In this document: positions 1 through 6,624 of the stretch, piece by piece | How the letters are laid out: each line of letters opens with the position of its first letter | Numbering within the stretch: the first letter of the stretch is position 1 | Assembly (NCBI GenBank): GCA_014238445.1 | Contig: JABABC010000128.1 | Span: forward strand, 1-12,043 | Direction of reading: 5' to 3' | Length of the DNA: 12,043 nt | Origin: Coxiellaceae bacterium | GTDB taxonomy: Bacteria; Pseudomonadota; Gammaproteobacteria; Coxiellales; Coxiellaceae | Notes under the pieces: model-generated | Databases searched by the model: none | The model's input: only the letters and a program-made list of their open reading frames with translations | Told to the model about the DNA's origin: nothing | Translations under genes and position numbers: made by a program

Positions 1-63
1 CAGCTGTTAGATTCACAGGCACTTCCTCTATAGACCACGTAGTTACGTTCGGATTCGTAAAGT
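1..63. other. Left edge, no supported gene
   Basis: All three plus-strand frames were read. Frame 1 has stops at 31-33, 40-42 and 58-60. Frame 2 has a stop at 8-10 and then a short open stretch closing at 65-67. Frame 3 stays open to 159-161 but encodes nothing hydrophobic or pilin-like. In most VirB operons virB2 (pilin) precedes virB3, and its end could lie just outside or terminate here at 8-10 or 31-33, but there is too little sequence to say. No promoter or terminator hairpin was recognised. Confidence 0.4.
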
Positions 64-321
64 TTGATCTCGTGCAGACGACCTTTAATGATTTTAGGTG
101 TGGCGATGGAGTTCGTAATGATCTCTGGGATGGTTGTCTTATCACTCTGCATATTAACTAATTCCTTAGCATGGGCGTTATGTTACTTGCCTTTGCATAT
201 GCTGGGTTGGTTGGGTTGTCAATATGATCCGTCATTTTTTAGCGTACTGAACCAATGGGCAAGTTTGCGTGTTAATCCAAACGGAAAAATTTGGGGGTGT
301 CGTGCTTATGAACCCTTTTAA
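64..321 (+). CDS. virB3: VirB3-like inner-membrane T4SS protein
   Basis: Small inner-membrane subunit that works with VirB4 in pilus biogenesis and assembly of the inner-membrane complex. The 85-residue product has the VirB3 pattern: an N-terminal RRPLMILGVAME (residues 5-16, family form RPxxxxGVPxE), a hydrophobic hairpin at about 16-52, then the conserved Q-Y-D-P at 53-56 and a C-terminal tail with W-G and Y-E-P. The length is slightly under the usual 90-110 residues. The start is TTG at 64, the only candidate upstream of the RP motif, because a TAA stop lies six bases before it. No convincing Shine-Dalgarno sequence precedes it, so the N-terminus is uncertain and a few residues may be missing. 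The 3' end overlaps virB4 by 14 bases, which suggests translational coupling and supports the assignment. Confidence 0.8.
   Translation: MISCRRPLMILGVAMEFVMISGMVVLSLCILTNSLAWALCYLPLHMLGWLGCQYDPSFFSVLNQWASLRVNPNGKIWGCRAYEPF
293..299 (+). promoter_or_regulatory. Ribosome binding site deciding the virB4 start
   Basis: The G-rich run GGGGGTG inside the end of virB3 lies eight bases before the ATG at 308. It favours this ATG over the GTG codons at 269 and 302. The protein made from 308 begins directly with the region expected at a VirB4 N-terminus. Confidence 0.5.
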
Positions 322-2779
322 TTCATTGACAGCCGTTAGGGGGGAACTTCGTTGTTCTGATAGAATAAAAATTACTCATTTAAACTCCCCCATGATAGCA
401 GAATCAATCGATGGGATGTTGTTTGGGACATTGCGTGTTGAAGGTTGTCCTTATGACACTCAATCTAATGATGATTTGGTTGCCCATAAGTCTTCTTGGC
501 ATCGATTGATCGCCGCACTGGACCCCAGTTTTGCTGTTCATGTGACGCTGCATCGACAACGTATTCATCGTCATTTATCTGGAGCCTTTCATTCCTCATT
601 TTGTGAATCATTTGATCAGGAGTATCAAGAGAAGTGTGACCATACTTTTTATCAAAATGGTTGGTATATCACATTTATTCATCAAGGTGCTTTGTCTGTG
701 ACATCAGGAGTCCATAGGAGACTGTGGCAACGTTTGACTACAAAGGCCTTGCTCATACAGCAGCAACAACTACGAGCACAGCATATAATGTCTTTGACGC
801 ATGTTTTGCAGCAAGCGCAGCAAGTATTACATTCCATGAACCCACATTGTTTGGGATCTAAGGATCAATCATTAGGATACAGTGAGCTGCTCGATTTTTT
901 GAGCGTGTTAATCAATGCAGGTGATTCAGTTCAGACGCTTGCTCGACAACCTGTATTGTTTTCATGTGGTTTCAATCATATGAAAAATAAAGCTTCGCTC
1001 TACCCAAAAGGGCATCTTGGCCAATGGTTATCACAACGCTCCATTTATTTCGGACGTTATGTGCAATTCCAAGGTCCTCAGGTTAATAATAAACGTACCG
1101 CCCTTATGGTCTCACTGAAAACGTATACAGATCATACGTCGCCAACGCAGTTTGATGCTCTCCTAACGCTTCCCTGTGAGTTTATCCAAGTGAATACATT
1201 TGCTTTAATTAATAAACAAACCGCTCTTGATCGAATAAAACGTCACATCCAGAAAATGTTGACTTTGGACGACCCGAGTAGTAGCCAAATAGAGCAGTTG
1301 CATCAAGCGCGTGATGATTTGCAATCGGACAGATTGCGAATGGGCTGGCATCATCACGTGCTGATGCTCTATGCAGACACTTATGATGACGTAGAGAAAG
1401 GGCTACAACAGGTGGTTGCTCTGTATGCAGAGGTCGGCGTAATTGCTGTTCGTGAAACACTGGGTCAGGAGGCTGCTTATTGGTCGATGCTTCCGACACA
1501 CTTTAGTTATATAGCACGTTCAGCGATGATTAATTCGTTAAATTTCGTGGACTTCTGTTCATTACACAACCATCGACAAGGGTTTTACAATCAACATTAT
1601 TTAGGTCAAGCTCTATCTCTTGTTCAGACACCGTCACGTTCTCCTTTTTATTTCAACCTTCATTCACGAGGTTCGATGGAGACCCCTTCATCAGGTCACA
1701 CAGTGATGATAGGGGGGAATGGTTCAGGTAAAACAGTAGCAATGTGTTTTTGTGATGCACAATTGTCTCGTTATGGGGGGAAATCATACTTTTTTGACCG
1801 AGATAATGGTTGTGAGATTTATATTCGTGCGTCTGACGGTGTGTATATCTCATTCCAGCCCACCGCTAAACATCCTGTGCAGTTGAACCCATTCCAGCTA
1901 CCTTATACGACAGAAAATATTGTATTTGTTAAGTCATGGATGCAGCAGTTAGTATTGCGCGATGATGAGACGTTGTTAGATGAGCAATTAATCAAGGAAA
2001 TCAGTGATTGTGTGGATTATGCTTTTACTCATTTATCACCCGAGAGCCGTTATTTATCGACAGTTTGCCAAAGGTTGTCACCTCAATTTCATCGAAAAGA
2101 TCGATTGCAGCGTTGGTTGCATGGTAAGGACGATGAACCTGATGGTGAGTATGCTTATTTGTTTGATCATCCTGAGGATACCCTATCATTATCCAATAAA
2201 ATGGGATTTGATGTAACCCATTTTATGGATCATGAGCCAGGCTCAGTATTTGTTGCTTTATCGATGTACTTGTTTCACCGAATTGAAGAAAGTTTATCTG
2301 GAGACTTAGTGTCAATTTTTCTGGATGAAGGCTGGCAATATTTGAGTCATCCTTACTGGATGGGCAAATTAAAACGTTGGTTACCAACCTTACGTAAAAA
2401 AAATGCACATGTGATATTTGCAACGCAAAGCCCGAAAACCGTTGTTGCATCAGATTTATCACATATTTTATTAGATAACTGTGCCACACAGATCTATTTC
2501 GCCAATCCTCAAGCGCAAGTGAATGATTATCAGAAAGGGTTTAATCTAACTGAGCGTGAGTATCATTGCATTAAAAATATGTCACCTCAGTCTCATTATT
2601 TTCTGTATAAGCAAGCGCATGAGTCCTGCTTATTGCGTTTCCCATTGGATGGAATGCCAGGTTACTTGAACGTCTTTTCATCTACAACAGAATCAGTTCA
2701 ACAGTGTTATCAATTAATGAGCATTCATGGTGAACGTGCCCGTGACTGGTTGCCTTTTTTTATGCAGGATGGGTCATGA
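308..2779 (+). CDS. virB4: VirB4 T4SS ATPase
   Basis: Largest ATPase of the secretion system, docked at the inner membrane, powering pilin extraction and substrate transfer (known for the VirB4/CagE/TraC family). The 823-residue length is typical. The N-terminal domain begins with the usual region on the pattern 'S-I-D-G-x-L-F-G-T-L-R-V-E-G'. The C-terminal RecA-like domain has Walker A GGNGSGKT at residues 469-476, followed by an F-F-D-R-D stretch. Walker B is FLDEGW, with D673, E674, G675 and W676; L-D-E-x-W is a VirB4 hallmark. A downstream FATQSPKTVV motif corresponds to the conserved T-Q motif. All catalytic residues are present, so the enzyme looks intact. The start is ATG 308 with an RBS at 293-299. 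The stop overlaps the virB5 start in an ATGA. Confidence 0.97.
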   Translation: MNPFNSLTAVRGELRCSDRIKITHLNSPMIAESIDGMLFGTLRVEGCPYDTQSNDDLVAHKSSWHRLIAALDPSFAVHVTLHRQRIHRHLSGAFHSSFCESFDQEYQEKCDHTFYQNGWYITFIHQGALSVTSGVHRRLWQRLTTKALLIQQQQLRAQHIMSLTHVLQQAQQVLHSMNPHCLGSKDQSLGYSELLDFLSVLINAGDSVQTLARQPVLFSCGFNHMKNKASLYPKGHLGQWLSQRSIYFGRYVQFQGPQVNNKRTALMVSLKTYTDHTSPTQFDALLTLPCEFIQVNTFALINKQTALDRIKRHIQKMLTLDDPSSSQIEQLHQARDDLQSDRLRMGWHHHVLMLYADTYDDVEKGLQQVVALYAEVGVIAVRETLGQEAAYWSMLPTHFSYIARSAMINSLNFVDFCSLHNHRQGFYNQHYLGQALSLVQTPSRSPFYFNLHSRGSMETPSSGHTVMIGGNGSGKTVAMCFCDAQLSRYGGKSYFFDRDNGCEIYIRASDGVYISFQPTAKHPVQLNPFQLPYTTENIVFVKSWMQQLVLRDDETLLDEQLIKEISDCVDYAFTHLSPESRYLSTVCQRLSPQFHRKDRLQRWLHGKDDEPDGEYAYLFDHPEDTLSLSNKMGFDVTHFMDHEPGSVFVALSMYLFHRIEESLSGDLVSIFLDEGWQYLSHPYWMGKLKRWLPTLRKKNAHVIFATQSPKTVVASDLSHILLDNCATQIYFANPQAQVNDYQKGFNLTEREYHCIKNMSPQSHYFLYKQAHESCLLRFPLDGMPGYLNVFSSTTESVQQCYQLMSIHGERARDWLPFFMQDGS

Positions 2780-3474
2780 AAATCAAAATATGCTTATGTT
2801 TGTCGATATGCCCATTGTCTTCCTTTGCTATGTTGCCTGTCATCGATGTTAATGCGATCAGTCAGTTGTCTAACGAATACGCACAATTGCAACATATTGA
2901 TGCGATTAATTCTCAAATTCAGAATTATACGCATAATCTCGTCACTGATGCTGAAGGTCATTACGGGTATGGTGAGTTAATGAATTCTACGAAAGACTTA
3001 GAGGCACAACAATATTCTCCGGACAGTTGGGATGATGCTATGCAAGGAAAATCTGGTCATAGCAGTGAGGAGTATCAAGCATTATGGGATTCGTATCATG
3101 ATGCTCATAAGCCTTTAACCCAAGATGATTTTGAACAAGGCTCAACATCCAGTGATGCCGAAATTTATCAACAACAGGTAGCAGCTAATCAAGCTTCTGG
3201 AGTGAACGCAACGTATGTCTTCAATGAAGTGAATGAGGAGTTAGAGAAAGTCCATGATTTGTCGAACCATATTGATCAAGCAGAAAATACCAAGTCCGCT
3301 GTGGATTTAAATTCACGCATTGCTATTGAATTAGCTTACATTCAGATGGAGTCTTTGAAAATGCAGAGTGTTATTAATCAGCAGCTAGCAGATCAATCAG
3401 CGGGTCGTTTGCATGACGAAGCTGCAGAGTCTGAGTATCAGGCGTTACCAGCATCGTCAGAGGACAGTTTATGA
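2776..3474 (+). CDS. virB5: VirB5-like minor pilin / periplasmic T4SS protein
   Basis: Probable VirB5, the exported pilus-tip or minor pilin protein that in other systems aids pilus assembly and cell contact. The 232-residue product starts with a signal peptide (K-I-K, then a hydrophobic stretch ending S-S-F-A near residue 18). Next comes P-V-I-D-V-N-A-I and a helical, Gln-rich segment (27-56), then a G-Y-G-E-L turn (64-68). A second long helix (148-206) contains AVDLNSRIAIELAYIQMES, the kind of conserved C-terminal helix seen in VirB5. The middle is acidic and low in complexity, and the last 25 residues are Glu/Ser-rich. VirB5 proteins diverge strongly, so the call rests on the two helices, the signal peptide and the position right after virB4. 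AGGAT at 2766-2770 is the RBS. Both ends overlap neighbours in ATGA. Confidence 0.78.
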   Translation: MKIKICLCLSICPLSSFAMLPVIDVNAISQLSNEYAQLQHIDAINSQIQNYTHNLVTDAEGHYGYGELMNSTKDLEAQQYSPDSWDDAMQGKSGHSSEEYQALWDSYHDAHKPLTQDDFEQGSTSSDAEIYQQQVAANQASGVNATYVFNEVNEELEKVHDLSNHIDQAENTKSAVDLNSRIAIELAYIQMESLKMQSVINQQLADQSAGRLHDEAAESEYQALPASSEDSL

Positions 3475-3614
3475 AATGTTTCTTGATGGTAGTGACGTGT
3501 TGTTTTTTTATTGCAGCCTGTTCTCATCCCCAAACAGTAGAGTCTCCTTGCGTGGATTTTGGACGTAATTGTCATCAGGTTCCTATCAATACTTGGTTGA
3601 ATGAGGGGGGGTAG
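3471..3614 (+). CDS. virB7: VirB7-like small outer-membrane lipoprotein
   Basis: A 47-residue lipoprotein, likely the VirB7 subunit that stabilises VirB9 in the outer-membrane core. The product has a short hydrophobic signal with lipobox I-A-A-C (cleavage before Cys17) and residues S-H after the Cys, which suits outer-membrane sorting. The mature part is only 31 residues. It carries Cys27, Cys34 and then Q-V-P-I-N-T-W (36-42), resembling the C-x-x-P-x-F-P-L-N-V-G-R-W segment of Agrobacterium VirB7, whose Cys forms a disulphide with VirB9. The start ATG overlaps the virB5 stop in an ATGA, with AGAGGA at 3459-3464 as RBS. The small size, lipobox, PxNxW-like motif and operon position agree. The alternative is an entry-exclusion lipoprotein, which occupies this slot in pKM101-type operons. 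Confidence 0.75.
   Translation: MKCFLMVVTCCFFIAACSHPQTVESPCVDFGRNCHQVPINTWLNEGG
3605..3611 (+). promoter_or_regulatory. Seven-G run acting as ribosome binding site
   Basis: GAGGGGGGG forms the last codons of the virB7-like gene and lies five bases before the ATG at 3617, so it doubles as the Shine-Dalgarno region of the next lipoprotein gene. A mononucleotide run of this length is prone to slippage. A gain or loss of a G would alter the last residues of VirB7 and the strength or spacing of the binding site. Confidence 0.5.
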
Positions 3615-3616
3615 TT

Positions 3617-3982
3617 ATGCTAGTTAAATTATCAAGTATATTGATACTGGTCTTATGTATCGTAAGTTGTCAGTCGCGTGATCCTTTGTCTCGCTTATCT
3701 CATCATCAATTGGTCGCCGCCTTATGGGGTGCTGCTCGGTCAGCAGAGCGGACACTTAATGTTACCCCCCCTTTAGGATCTACCTACGTCGTCTGTATGG
3801 ATGAAACACAGGTCAGCTCTCATTGTCAGCTATTCTTACGTACGATGCTTGCGGATTTGCGCTCTCAACGTGCTTTTCAATCAGTTACTCTGTTAAATCT
3901 GAAAGACTCAGCGCGTTATCTCACTATTCGAGATGCTTATGTGTCTTATGTGATGAGTCATATTCCAAAAGGAGATCAATAA
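3617..3982 (+). CDS. T4SS-associated lipoprotein of unknown function
   Basis: Not recognised. The 121-residue product has a clear lipoprotein signal: a basic start, a hydrophobic core at 5-17, and lipobox I-V-S-C with Cys18. Gln-Ser after the Cys predicts outer-membrane sorting. The mature domain of about 100 residues is predicted to be mixed helix and strand. It has a helix on H-H-Q-L-V-A-A-L-W-G-A-A-R (29-41), a strand on Y-V-V-C (57-60) with a second Cys at 70 that could pair with Cys60, and a C-terminal segment with Y-L-T-I-R-D-A-Y (101-108). It sits between virB7 and virB6, two bases after virB7 and one base before virB6, so it is surely made with the T4SS. In IncN and IncW conjugation operons an entry-exclusion lipoprotein (Eex) lies between the virB5 and virB6 homologues. 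An Eex-like or core-accessory role is therefore possible, but this is inference from position. Confidence 0.85.
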   Translation: MLVKLSSILILVLCIVSCQSRDPLSRLSHHQLVAALWGAARSAERTLNVTPPLGSTYVVCMDETQVSSHCQLFLRTMLADLRSQRAFQSVTLLNLKDSARYLTIRDAYVSYVMSHIPKGDQ

Positions 3983-3983
3983 C

Positions 3984-5039
3984 ATGGCATTACCGGCTTA
4001 TGACACGATTATTTTGCAGTATCAAGAGGAAGTGACGATATTATTAAATGAATGTGTTTACCAGGGGTATATGGCGTTGTCGGGTTATTTAAAAACACCC
4101 TTACGTATTAGTGTGGTGTTATACATTGCTGTACTCGGTATTTCTATCATGCAAGGGTGGACATCCTTGTCCATGAAAGGATTAGTGCGCTCGGCATTAA
4201 AATTAGGATTGATTAATTTTTTTGCAATGAACTGGGGTAACTTCAGTGCAATTGTCGTGAACGGTTTTCAAGGGGCTGCCAGTGAGATTAGTTCAGTGAT
4301 GTTGTCAGCTACACCTGTTGAGCTACCCCATTTTGCTGGGGAAGGAATGACGGGCGCGTTGCAATCTTTACTGATCGAAGTGGCTAAGGTTGGCAATTTT
4401 CTTTTTCAAAAGGGTGGTTTAACAAAGTTGGCTCCTTTATTTGATGGTTGTGTGGTTTGGTTAACGGGCATCTTGATGATTGGAGTGGCATTTTTAGAGT
4501 TGATTATGGCGCAAATTTTGTTAGCGACACTGTTTACAGCTGGCCCGCTCTTTATCGTGCTAACGTTATTTTCGACCACACGCGTTTTTTTTGAGCGTTG
4601 GCTAGGGGCTTTAACAGGTTGTGTGTTTGTTGTGATTTTTGTCAACATTACGGTATCCATTAATATGTCTATCTTGCAAGCAATCATTGCAGATGATTAC
4701 TTAACGCAAGCCATTGACTTTCCTTTAGTGAGTTTTGTGCCTTTTTATATCGTAGCGATTTTATGTGTATGGCAAATTATGCGTGTATCCACATTAGCCA
4801 TGAGTTTAGGTGGAAGCGTGGGTACATCATCATTAGCGCAACAAGCTTCGGGGTTGATTGCTGGGTATATGATATCTGGAGCGCGTCAAATCACAGCACC
4901 TGTTTCACGGATGAATTCTGCAATACGTCGGCAGGTAGGCAGAGCAGCGAAGTCAGAGCCTGCATCCTCAAGTTCTCGTCGTACTGATCGTGTGTTAACG
5001 ATGGGGTCATCCACTTCGACGCAATCGGAGTCAGTATAA
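3984..5039 (+). CDS. virB6: VirB6 polytopic inner-membrane channel protein
   Basis: Inner-membrane T4SS subunit of the TrbL/VirB6 family that forms part of the substrate path. The 351-residue length fits. Hydrophobic segments lie at about 40-58, 67-84, 154-174, 176-196, 206-230 and 246-268. Between two of them is the family-typical stretch AGPLFIVLTLFSTTRVFF followed by the conserved E-R-W (residues 186-206). Residues 85-150 form the large polar loop that in Agrobacterium VirB6 faces the periplasm and binds substrate. The tail from about 300 is basic and Ser-rich, without membrane segments. The start at ATG 3984 follows AAGGAGA at 3969-3975. The stop shares a base with the virB8 start (TAATG). 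Confidence 0.93.
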   Translation: MALPAYDTIILQYQEEVTILLNECVYQGYMALSGYLKTPLRISVVLYIAVLGISIMQGWTSLSMKGLVRSALKLGLINFFAMNWGNFSAIVVNGFQGAASEISSVMLSATPVELPHFAGEGMTGALQSLLIEVAKVGNFLFQKGGLTKLAPLFDGCVVWLTGILMIGVAFLELIMAQILLATLFTAGPLFIVLTLFSTTRVFFERWLGALTGCVFVVIFVNITVSINMSILQAIIADDYLTQAIDFPLVSFVPFYIVAILCVWQIMRVSTLAMSLGGSVGTSSLAQQASGLIAGYMISGARQITAPVSRMNSAIRRQVGRAAKSEPASSSSRRTDRVLTMGSSTSTQSESV

Positions 5040-5848
5040 TGTTGAGAATGATAAAACAAACCTATGAGCGGTGGGTGATTTTTTTTCGTAGCAAATATCA
5101 GTCACATCATACATCTTCAACTGAGAAAAAAGCTGCTTCATCAAATGAAGAAAACTATTTCCTGGCCGCGCGAAGCTGGGCGGATGATACGTTTACAGCA
5201 ATGGCTGTTTCACGTCATCGTTATCGCTGTACTGCCATTGTTTTATGTGCATTGATTACGATATTATTAATTTTACTATGTTATCTCATCCCCATTCAGC
5301 ATTTACAGCCATTAATTATTCATCACTACACTGATGGCCGGGTTACGGTTGACCCTGTAACAGATTCATCATTATTATTGGACCGTGCCCAGTTGGAAAA
5401 TGATTTGGTCCGTTATGTGGTTAACCGTGAGTCCTATGACCCTATGGCCTATGCTGATCAATACCACCTTATTTTATGGATGTCTAATTCATCAATGGCT
5501 GAAAGTTACATTGACTCACAGCGTTCGACGAACTCGTCCTCATTAATTCATCAGCTGGGTAGCCACCGTTATCGAACAGTTCATATTGATAATGTTGTGA
5601 TTTTAGATGAGATGCCAGCTGATCCAAATACGAGAGGGAATCATCATAACCTTGCTGAAGTGCATGCAGTGTTGGTTGATCATAGTCTTAATACTTCTGT
5701 CAAGCGTTCGCAAGCAGTATCCGTAATTATGTCGTGGGAATACACTAAACCTTCCATGGATCCCGATATCCGTTGGCGAAACTGGGATGGTTTTCAGGTG
5801 ACGCATTATCAAAAGAAACATCGTAATTGGGAAGGAAAGGTATCATGA
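5039..5848 (+). CDS. virB8: VirB8 inner-membrane assembly protein
   Basis: Bitopic inner-membrane protein that nucleates T4SS assembly, with a cytoplasmic N-terminus, one membrane segment and a periplasmic NTF2-like domain. In the 269-residue product the membrane segment is at about 65-86. Y-V-V-N-R-E-S-Y (126-133) matches the conserved R-E-x-Y helix of the family, and the final strand G-F-Q-V-T-H-Y (251-257) matches the G-F-x-V-x-x-Y signature. The Asn-Pro usually just before this Gly-Phe is replaced by N-W-D, a mild departure. The start ATG 5039 follows CGGAG at 5026-5030. The cytoplasmic head of 64 residues is longer than in many homologues. The stop overlaps the virB9 ATG (ATGA). Confidence 0.94.
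   Translation: MLRMIKQTYERWVIFFRSKYQSHHTSSTEKKAASSNEENYFLAARSWADDTFTAMAVSRHRYRCTAIVLCALITILLILLCYLIPIQHLQPLIIHHYTDGRVTVDPVTDSSLLLDRAQLENDLVRYVVNRESYDPMAYADQYHLILWMSNSSMAESYIDSQRSTNSSSLIHQLGSHRYRTVHIDNVVILDEMPADPNTRGNHHNLAEVHAVLVDHSLNTSVKRSQAVSVIMSWEYTKPSMDPDIRWRNWDGFQVTHYQKKHRNWEGKVS
5829..5840 (+). promoter_or_regulatory. Ribosome binding site deciding the virB9 start
   Basis: The purine block GGGAAGGAAAGG lies just before ATG 5845. It overlaps the TTG at 5827 that would give a six-residue longer product, so the ATG is chosen. The ATG also begins directly with a signal peptide. Confidence 0.6.
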
Positions 5849-6624
5849 AGACCGTTGCATTATGGTTTTTTTTTAGTCTCCTGGGATACAGTGAGTTGGC
5901 TGTTGCGACCCAATTACCTCAATCATTATCCAGTGACCCTCGCATGAAGACTGTGGTTTATCAACCAGATAATGTCGTTACGTTACATGGTACACCTTTA
6001 GTTAATTCGCAAATTATTTTGGGACAAAAGGAATCTGTTATTGATATACAATGCGGAGATTTAGCGGCTTGGTCTATGACGGTTGTTAAGGCAACACCTA
6101 ATGTTGTTAATATCAAGCCTAATTTATCAGCTTCAAATACTGATATGACAATTACGACGATTAATGATCGGCAACAGGTAAGGCGCTATACGCTACATTT
6201 AGTAGTAGGGAAGTCTTCAAGCGCCGTAGCGACGACTTTTTCTATCCGTTATGTTGAGTCACCTGAAGTGCCTTCATCCTCTTCATTTCACCCAGGTTCT
6301 CGTTCGCCTGTTTTATTGGATCATGATTTTCATTGGGATTATCTGTTTCATGGCTGTCGTGACATTGTACCTTTGCGTGTCTTTGATGATGGTCGCTTTA
6401 CCTATTTTATGTTGCAGGATCATCAGCCAACCCCAGCTTTTTTTGCAGTTACGGATAAACTTGGTCACGAGACACTATTGAATATGCGACATGAGGGTGA
6501 TTATTGGATAGCCTTACAAACTGCCCCTCAGTTCACTTTGCGCAGTAGTGATCAATGTGTTGCGAGTATTTTTAATCATCGGGTTATTAAGCATCTGAAG
6601 CATAGAGGCCGTGTTGATGGGTGA
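5845..6624 (+). CDS. virB9: VirB9 outer-membrane core component
   Basis: Periplasmic and outer-membrane core subunit that pairs with VirB7 and VirB10. The 259-residue product has a signal peptide (cleavage likely after A-V-A, residue 21), then the classic N-terminal pattern: S-D-P-R at 30-33, V-Y-Q-P-D-N-V-V at 38-45 and G-D-L-A-A-W at 71-76. Next are the N-I-K-P and the T-x-D-x-R-Y-type strands near 113-119. A Ser/Pro linker (140-155) leads to the C-terminal domain with R-V-F-D-D-G-R-F-T-Y-F (178-188) and G-D-Y-W-I-A-L (218-224). Cysteines are at 70, 171 and 238. Cys238 lies near the C-terminus, where Agrobacterium VirB9 has the Cys that bonds VirB7. The gene overlaps virB10 by eight bases. 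Confidence 0.96.
   Translation: MKTVALWFFFSLLGYSELAVATQLPQSLSSDPRMKTVVYQPDNVVTLHGTPLVNSQIILGQKESVIDIQCGDLAAWSMTVVKATPNVVNIKPNLSASNTDMTITTINDRQQVRRYTLHLVVGKSSSAVATTFSIRYVESPEVPSSSSFHPGSRSPVLLDHDFHWDYLFHGCRDIVPLRVFDDGRFTYFMLQDHQPTPAFFAVTDKLGHETLLNMRHEGDYWIALQTAPQFTLRSSDQCVASIFNHRVIKHLKHRGRVDG

Noticed and set aside
269..307. GTG start at 269 for virB4, adding 13 residues
   Set aside because: It lies deep inside virB3 without a fitting binding site, while ATG 308 has GGGGGTG eight bases upstream and a normal VirB4 N-terminus.
1209..1499. Minus-strand open frame of 96 codons inside virB4
   Set aside because: It lies wholly within a well-supported VirB4 coding region, has no binding site of note and its product resembles no family.
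3823..4035. Plus-strand 70-codon frame across the lipoprotein/virB6 junction
   Set aside because: It overlaps two better supported genes in another frame and lacks a binding site and family features.
4406..4687. Minus-strand open frame of 93 codons inside virB6
   Set aside because: It is the antisense of the hydrophobic VirB6 segments and gives a low-complexity Lys/Asn/Thr-rich product.
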